NCBI GenBank assembly: GCA_035628875.1
Contig: DASPIZ010000110.1
Coordinates: 1 to 64,000 of the forward strand
Source of the DNA: Ohtaekwangia sp035628875
GTDB lineage: Bacteria > Bacteroidota > Bacteroidia > Cytophagales > Cyclobacteriaceae
Length of the DNA stretch: 64,000 nucleotides
Reading direction: 5' to 3'
Numbering within the stretch: position 1 is the first letter of the stretch; every line of letters starts with the position of its first letter. Below the pieces are notes generated by a model. That model was not told where the DNA came from. It saw only the letters and a program-made list of their open reading frames with translations, and did not search any database. A program made the position numbers and the translations under genes. Positions 59,448-64,000 of the stretch are shown here, piece by piece.

Positions 59448-59529
59448 CGATAACGAGTGACTAATTCCGTTGTTCCGGGGGATCCTTCATTGGGTAGGCA
59501 GCTACGCTGTCTACAATTCAGGATGACGG
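59448..59529 (-). repeat. Inverted, divergent CCGTCATCCTGAAT unit
   Basis: On the minus strand it reads CCGTCATCCTGAATTG, a different 24-bp middle (GTAGACAGCGTAGCTGCC region), CAATGAAGGATCCCCCGGAA, then CTCGTTATCG. The conserved ends and swapped middles suggest a modular dispersed element. Confidence 0.72.
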
Positions 59530-59557
59530 TAATAGAAAGGAAACACGAATCAACAAC

Positions 59558-60529
59558 TCACTGTCTAATTCCCGACCTCGCTCTTTTTGGATCAAACAAC
59601 GAGCGTGCTCTGTACTTCTGGCCCTTAGTAAACATGTACATACACGCATCGTCGGTGTAATCCATAAAATTCATGGTAAGTTCAGGTTTGTCGTTACACA
59701 AACTTAAGTGTGGATAAGAAAGGCATCCGTAATTAAAAGTATCGTGTGGCGGTGTATCGCCTACCAGGTCGTCGCCGCAATCATCATCACCCCAAATGTG
59801 ACGCATGTTCAGCCAGTGTCCGATCTCGTGTGTTGTCGTTCGACCCTGATCGAATGGCGCACTGACGAATCCTGTTCTTCCGAAGAAATTAAATCCGACC
59901 ACTACGCCATCCGTTGCAGGATCACCGCCGGGAAATTGTGCATAGCCAAGGATTAGTTTTCCATCATTCATAATTTTATTCACCACCCAGATGTTCAGGT
60001 TCGCCCCCGGTGAGACTGGGTCCAGTCCTCCTTTTGAGGACCTTTTCATATCATCATTAAGACTCCAAACTTCGCGGTTAGAAAATTTTCGGTTTACTTC
60101 TTTGAGTACAAAACTCATCTCCATATCCGCTACGCGATTTACAAATCGCCCGGGGATATTTTCGATTCCGGCGCTCTGGGCATTGAAGTCTTCATTGAGA
60201 ACGTCGATCTGCGATTCAATTTGCTCCAGGGAAATGTTTTCCATATCTGTGCGATAAATCACATTGACAATTACAGGAATTGTAATCTGTCCCGTTACAT
60301 CGGTCCGACCACTTTCAATGAATTCCCGGGTTTGTAGTTCTATATTTTCTAAACGGGCCCTGAATTTCGGATCCGCTTTCATTTGCGTTTCCAACACTTC
60401 TATGGCGGCACACTGGCGGTGTGGAGGCAATGCGGCGAGCGATTCATTTTCTTCTGATATGGGATGATCTTCCGTACAACCTGCAATAGCGAGTACTATG
60501 ACAGTTAGATAAGTTAGAATTTTATGCAT
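59558..60529 (-). CDS. M43 zinc metalloprotease, lipoprotein
   Basis: 323 residues with lipoprotein signal VIVLAIAGC. Pappalysin-type M43 domain about 60-320: TIPVIVNVIYRTDMENISLE at its start, then the site HEIGHWLNMRH with His234, His238 and His244 as zinc ligands and Glu235 catalytic, followed by IWGDDDCGDD and the Met-turn TMNFMDYTDDACMYMF. No T9SS tail, so it stays anchored to the membrane. Asn replaces the usual Gly at position 241, as Ser does in the larger M43 protein at 22.8 kb. Confidence 0.92.
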   Translation of the reverse strand: MHKILTYLTVIVLAIAGCTEDHPISEENESLAALPPHRQCAAIEVLETQMKADPKFRARLENIELQTREFIESGRTDVTGQITIPVIVNVIYRTDMENISLEQIESQIDVLNEDFNAQSAGIENIPGRFVNRVADMEMSFVLKEVNRKFSNREVWSLNDDMKRSSKGGLDPVSPGANLNIWVVNKIMNDGKLILGYAQFPGGDPATDGVVVGFNFFGRTGFVSAPFDQGRTTTHEIGHWLNMRHIWGDDDCGDDLVGDTPPHDTFNYGCLSYPHLSLCNDKPELTMNFMDYTDDACMYMFTKGQKYRARSLFDPKRARSGIRQ

Positions 60530-60667
60530 AGCGTATTGATTGTGTTTGGGTTACATGAAGGTAAAAAATATCGTTGCCGCCTAAAGCAGTCAACCTGTAC
60601 TTTGTAAATTATTTCTGAACAAGGGTTCATCTAAAAAAATGATTCTTTGTAGAACTATAGTATTTTC

Positions 60668-62041
60668 GTGCCTATGTCTTATCACAATGAGGATACCATC
60701 GTAGCACTGGCAACAGCGCAGGGAATTGCTGCGATTGCCGTGGTTCGTCTTTCCGGAAAAGAGGCGTTTACCATTACGCAGAAGGCTTTTTCCGGTAAGG
60801 ATTTGGCTTCCCTTCCAACCCATACCGTGCATTTTGGAAATTTCAGGGATGGAGATCGCATCCTTGACGAAGTGTTGGTAACCCTCTTCAAAGAACCGAA
60901 TTCATTTACGAAAGAAAACAGCGTTGAGATTTCCTGTCACGGCTCGCCCGTGATCATTAAAGAAATCATTAAGGTCTTGTTAAAACATGGCGCGCGACTC
61001 GCTGAACCGGGTGAATTCACAAAACGCGCTTTCCTGAACGGACGGTTCGATCTTGCCCAGGCGGAGGCAGTTGCAGACTTGATTCATGCTGAAACAGATA
61101 ACGCCAGGCAGGCTGCCCTGAATCAAATGCGGGGTGGCTTTTCTAAAGAGATCAATACCCTCCGTGAAGAGCTCATTCATTTCGCTTCCTTAATCGAACT
61201 TGAACTTGATTTTGGTGAAGAAGATGTAGAGTTTGCCGGACGACAAGATCTCCAGGACCTCATTCTCCGTATTCAATCGTATCTACGGAAACTGATTGAT
61301 TCTTTTGATCTCGGTAACGTCATAAAAAACGGTATCCCTACCGTTATAGCGGGAAAACCCAACGCAGGAAAATCCACGCTGCTCAATATATTGCTGAATG
61401 AAGAAAAAGCCATCGTATCAGAAATCCCGGGAACAACGCGTGATGTGATCGAGGATGAAATCGTACTCGGTGGCGTAAATTTTCGCTTTATCGATACTGC
61501 AGGGCTTCGGGAAACACAAGATGTGATCGAGGCCATGGGCGTTGAGCGCACCCGTGAGCGAATGAAAAAAGCATCGTTGATCATCTACCTTTTTGATCTT
61601 TCACAAACTTCGTTAACAGAGATTGCACAGGAAGATGAACAGTTAAAATTATTGGGTATTCCCTACCTCAAAGTCGGTAACAAACTGGATAAAGCAAATC
61701 CCGAGTTAATGCAACATTTAACATCCGATGATTTCATTTTTATTTCTGCTGCAACGAAGGCAAACATTTCAGAGCTGAAAGAAAAGCTCCTGGGATTCTT
61801 CAACATCGGCCATGTAAAAACCGGCGATGTGATGGTAACAAACCTGCGCCATTACCAGCACCTGCAACAAACCCATGAATCGCTTGAGCGTGTATTGAAT
61901 GGATTAAATGAAGGGATCACCGGAGACTTTCTGGCCATGGACATACGTCAGGCCCTGCACTACCTCGGCGAGATCACCGGCGCAATTACAACGGACACGC
62001 TATTGGATAATATTTTTTCGAAGTTTTGTATCGGCAAATAA
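60668..62041 (+). CDS. mnmE: tRNA modification GTPase MnmE
   Basis: With MnmG it installs the 5-carboxymethylaminomethyl group at U34 of certain tRNAs. 457 residues. The N-terminal formyl-THF-binding domain includes DTIVALATAQGIAAIAVVRL and CHGSPVIIKEI; the helical domain includes EPGEFTKRAFLNGRFDLAQA; the inserted G domain has GKPNAGKST (G1), GTTRD (G2), DTAG (G3) and NKLD (G4). The C-terminal FCIGK carries the essential Cys454. The 3' end is intact and appears to serve as an integration site for the element that follows. Confidence 0.98.
   Translation: MPMSYHNEDTIVALATAQGIAAIAVVRLSGKEAFTITQKAFSGKDLASLPTHTVHFGNFRDGDRILDEVLVTLFKEPNSFTKENSVEISCHGSPVIIKEIIKVLLKHGARLAEPGEFTKRAFLNGRFDLAQAEAVADLIHAETDNARQAALNQMRGGFSKEINTLREELIHFASLIELELDFGEEDVEFAGRQDLQDLILRIQSYLRKLIDSFDLGNVIKNGIPTVIAGKPNAGKSTLLNILLNEEKAIVSEIPGTTRDVIEDEIVLGGVNFRFIDTAGLRETQDVIEAMGVERTRERMKKASLIIYLFDLSQTSLTEIAQEDEQLKLLGIPYLKVGNKLDKANPELMQHLTSDDFIFISAATKANISELKEKLLGFFNIGHVKTGDVMVTNLRHYQHLQQTHESLERVLNGLNEGITGDFLAMDIRQALHYLGEITGAITTDTLLDNIFSKFCIGK
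62024..62041 (+). other. Candidate attachment site in the 3' end of mnmE
   Basis: TTTTGTATCGGCAAATAA encodes the conserved FCIGK end and stop of mnmE. Islands of the SGI1 family use the 3' end of mnmE (trmE/thdF) as attB, restoring the codons on insertion. An integrase gene lies 0.6 kb downstream, but the matching right-end copy would be outside the window. Confidence 0.45.
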
Positions 62042-62156
62042 GACACAATTATCACTTATAGTCTATCGTTCTCTACCGTAACGAGATTGCGTTTTTCATA
62101 TCATTTACCCTATTTTTCATTTCGGTATACTAGTTTGTTCTAGTTGTGACTTGTTC

Positions 62157-62291
62157 CATTTTGTACCTCATTTTGTACCTCGTATCATTAAATGTTGGCG
62201 AGGTACAAATCGGTACAAACGCGGTGGAATTATGATACATCAGGATACATTGGTATACAGCCGTTGACTTTAAGATACAACGGTATATACA
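62157..62291. repeat. Repeat cluster before the integrase: possible arm-type sites
   Basis: CATTTTGTACCT occurs twice in perfect tandem (62157-62168 and 62169-62180). TTTGTACCTCG (62172-62182) is then repeated inverted as CGAGGTACAAA (62199-62209), and a further GGTACAAA follows at 62212-62219. Next come GATACAT (62234), GATACAT (62244), GTATACA (62253), GATACAA (62274) and GTATATACA (62283). Such arrays typically bind the integrase arm domain or excisionase. Confidence 0.6.
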
Positions 62292-62308
62292 ATGAAAGAT
62301 AGGGACAC

Positions 62309-62671
62309 ATGAGTTCTAATATTCTGATTGAGCGAGCCTGCGATTATTGCAAGAATGTTTTTAAAGCAAAAACAACAGTGACGCGTTTTTGCTCGAAAAC
62401 CTGTAATTCCAGATTCTATAAACTTCGCATCAAGAATCTGAAGATGGATGCAAGTCAAAGAGAAACGCAACAGAAAATTGCAGCGACAACGATTTCTCCT
62501 CTAGTTAACAAGGAATACTTTTCTATTGCAGAGGCATGCAATCTGATTGGCATCAGTAGGATGACTTTGCACCGCCTTCTAAAGGCCGGCAAGATTAGAT
62601 ATAAAAATATTGGACGGAGAATCATTATAACCAAAGGCGCAATTGATCAATTTATTAACAATCCATATTAA
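62309..62671 (+). CDS. Excisionase-like protein with zinc-finger-like N-terminus and HTH_17 domain
   Basis: 120 residues. The N-terminus has Cys11-x2-Cys14 and Cys28-x3-Cys32 (CDYCKNVF..RFCSKTCNSR), a possible treble-clef zinc site. The C-terminal about 50 residues (FSIAEACNLIGISRMTLHRL, then LKAGKIRYKNIGRR) are a MerR/excisionase-type helix-turn-helix. Placed 12 bp before the integrase gene, it is likely the recombination directionality factor or an element regulator. Confidence 0.82.
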   Translation: MSSNILIERACDYCKNVFKAKTTVTRFCSKTCNSRFYKLRIKNLKMDASQRETQQKIAATTISPLVNKEYFSIAEACNLIGISRMTLHRLLKAGKIRYKNIGRRIIITKGAIDQFINNPY

Positions 62672-62682
62672 CCAATACAAAA

Positions 62683-63810
62683 ATGAAAGTAACGCTTAGA
62701 CAGAAGACAATCACAAAAGGCAAGATCACACTCTTCCTTGACTACTACCCTCCTGTTCCTCACCCTGAGACTGGTAAGGCAACTCGAAGAGAATTTCTTA
62801 GGCTGTATTTGTTCACAAAGCCAAAAGATTTTTTAGAGCGAGAACATAACAAAGAAACGAAGATGCTGGCTGAAACCATCAAGGCAAAGCGTCAACTCGC
62901 GATTCAAAACAAACATTATGATTTCCTGAGCAAAGAGAAGCAGGATCTAGACTTTATACAATACTTCGAGACACTCATGGAACGGAGGAAGGAGTCAAAG
63001 AATAATTATGGTAACTGGAAGAGCGCGTTGAATTATCTTAAGAAGTTTGCGAATAGCAAGCCCATGCTGATATCTAATATGACTATTGAATTATGCGAAC
63101 AATTTAAAGCTTACATCAATAACACCAAGTCATATCACAGCGAGAAGAAGAAGTTATCTCAAAATTCAAGGCACTCATACTTCATGAAGTTTATGGCCGC
63201 ATTGAAAACGGCATATAGAGAAGGTATGTTGAAGACCGATTTGGCCGGAAGATTGAAACCTATTAAGGCGGCTGAAGTGAGACGGGAGTATCTAACGTTA
63301 GAGGAGTTAAATGCATTAGCTAAAACAGAATGCGATGACGAGCTTTTGAAACGCGCTTCTCTTTTTTCTGCGCTCTCGGGATTGCGTTGGAGTGACATTT
63401 ATAATCTGAAGTGGATCAACATACAGTACAGTGAAGACATGGGTGGTTATTACATTGCTTTCACTCAACAAAAAACTCGCAGCGTAGAATGGCATCCAAT
63501 CTCAGATCAAGCGAGAGACTATTTAGGGATCAAAGGAAGGCCGGATGAAAAAGTCTTTAGAGGTTTAGAATATTCAGCATACTTTGCTATTTTACTTAGC
63601 AGGTGGGCTATGAAAGCGGGCATCACGAAGAAGGTTACCTTTCATAATTTCCGGCACACCTACGCGACCTTGCAATTCACCAACGGTAGCGATATCCTAA
63701 CTGTATCAAAACTTCTTGGGCATAAGAATATCAAAACAACTTTGATTTATACAAAAGTTATTGATTCTGTGAGGCGTGAGGCTGCAAATAGAATTAAACT
63801 TATTGATTAG
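62683..63810 (+). CDS. int: Tyrosine recombinase / site-specific integrase
   Basis: 375 residues in Bacteroidota integrase layout: Arm DNA-binding domain (about 1-80; KVTLRQKTITKGKITLFLDY), SAM-like core-binding domain (about 100-205), and catalytic domain (about 208-375). Catalytic residues are Arg235 (SGLRWSD), His321 and Arg324 (HNFRHTYA), His347 (LGHKNIKTT) and the nucleophile Tyr356. All are intact, so it could be active. It lies downstream of mnmE with an excisionase-like gene in front, the standard left end of an integrative element that continues beyond the window. Confidence 0.95.
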   Translation: MKVTLRQKTITKGKITLFLDYYPPVPHPETGKATRREFLRLYLFTKPKDFLEREHNKETKMLAETIKAKRQLAIQNKHYDFLSKEKQDLDFIQYFETLMERRKESKNNYGNWKSALNYLKKFANSKPMLISNMTIELCEQFKAYINNTKSYHSEKKKLSQNSRHSYFMKFMAALKTAYREGMLKTDLAGRLKPIKAAEVRREYLTLEELNALAKTECDDELLKRASLFSALSGLRWSDIYNLKWINIQYSEDMGGYYIAFTQQKTRSVEWHPISDQARDYLGIKGRPDEKVFRGLEYSAYFAILLSRWAMKAGITKKVTFHNFRHTYATLQFTNGSDILTVSKLLGHKNIKTTLIYTKVIDSVRREAANRIKLID

Positions 63811-63817
63811 TATTCAC

Positions 63818-64000
63818 ATGAGCACCGACGAAGTTCCAAATCCAGATTGCTACAATTGGTCGTATTTTGATATCTCCCCTATATCGCTTGCATGCCATTT
63901 TTATAACCGGGGACTAGCTGGGTTAGAACAATATGCCGTGCTTCGAGATAGTCATAGATATCTTTGTCCAGGCTATAATCGACCGTATTTGCTTAATGAT
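63818..64000 (+). CDS. Start of an unknown gene (runs off the window)
   Basis: An ATG 8 bp after the integrase stop opens a frame without a stop to the window end: 61 codons starting MSTDEVPNPDCYNWSYFDIS. It has four cysteines and many aromatic residues. No family is recognised. Being next to the integrase in the same direction, it is probably cargo of the integrated element. Confidence 0.55.
   Translation, partial: MSTDEVPNPDCYNWSYFDISPISLACHFYNRGLAGLEQYAVLRDSHRYLCPGYNRPYLLND

Larger units (their letters stand above)
59078..59557. other. Gene-free stretch filled with CCGTCATCCTGAAT repeats
   Basis: 480 bp without a gene. Short heptads follow the permease stop (to about 59090). A truncated unit lies at about 59111-59145, two full 117-bp units at 59147-59263 and 59288-59404, and an inverted divergent unit at 59448-59529. 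Confidence 0.78.

Noticed and set aside
62042..62308. tRNA gene serving as the integrase attachment site
   Set aside because: I looked for a cloverleaf and a TTCRANNC T-loop; none is present. The mnmE end is the better candidate.

Overview
The window looks like a chromosomal segment of a Bacteroidota bacterium, most likely order Cytophagales (inference). The signs are a SusC/SusD pair, C-terminal type IX secretion (T9SS) sorting domains, a PorP/SprF protein next to a giant adhesin with a gliding-motility-type C-terminus, GloVer repeats, lipoproteins with relaxed lipoboxes, promoters of the TTTG / TAnnTTTG type, and almost no Shine-Dalgarno sequences. No rRNA, tRNA, CRISPR array or insertion sequence was found.

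Layout. 0-6.7 kb: 3' tip of an upstream gene, pta-ackA (acetate/ATP branch), a MATE exporter and a secreted protein of unknown function. 6.9-12.2 kb: GH5 lipoprotein, T9SS GloVer-repeat protein and T9SS GH26 mannanase, a probable beta-mannan/glucan locus. 12.8-17.8 kb: SDR, NTF2-like protein, a frameshifted small membrane-protein gene, divergent HxlR regulator/DoxX, and a LolA-like/TPR protein. 17.9-25.6 kb: membrane-anchored cytochrome c dehydrogenase-like protein, secreted TIM-barrel isomerase, methyltransferase, and M43 metalloprotease with sorting domain. 26.2-31 kb: LpxL-type acyltransferase, DEAD-box helicase, FtsX/MacB-type permease. 31.5-36.5 kb: susC-susD operon with promoter, structured leader and terminator. 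36.7-39 kb: NlpC/P60 peptidase, a TlpA-like thioredoxin gene with a missed 52-aa membrane protein gene and a small lipoprotein gene, and a decayed second copy of part of the peptidase. 39.3-45.4 kb: porP/sprF and a 1668-residue adhesin. 45.4-47.4 kb: repeat-rich island around an ArsC-like gene that lacks the catalytic cysteine. 47.4-52 kb: hydroxyacyl-CoA dehydrogenase, mscL, DUF3108, dapD, glycosyltransferase. 52-59.1 kb: a metal-uptake operon. 59.1-64 kb: intergenic repeats, M43 lipoprotein protease, mnmE, and then an excisionase-like gene and tyrosine integrase that appear to be the left end of an integrated element.

The strongest functional unit is 52.0-59.1 kb. A DtxR/MntR repressor gene is preceded by a promoter carrying a clear DtxR-type palindrome. 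Four ATGA overlaps join it to a TroA-type binding protein, a TonB-dependent receptor with a CxxC in its plug, an ABC ATPase and a permease fused to a second DtxR-like domain; a second permease follows. The set would carry a transition metal (Mn or Fe favoured) across both membranes, with metal sensing both in the cytoplasm and on the transporter itself. The fusion resembles chlamydial YtgCR.

The strongest non-coding signal is a set of degenerate tandem repeats that all have a 7-bp period but use different heptamers. They often occur as two heptad blocks around a conserved core, and they abut or run into gene ends at many places. Dispersed hairpin repeats (12-bp inverted ends; 117-bp CCGTCATCCTGAAT units) are also present.
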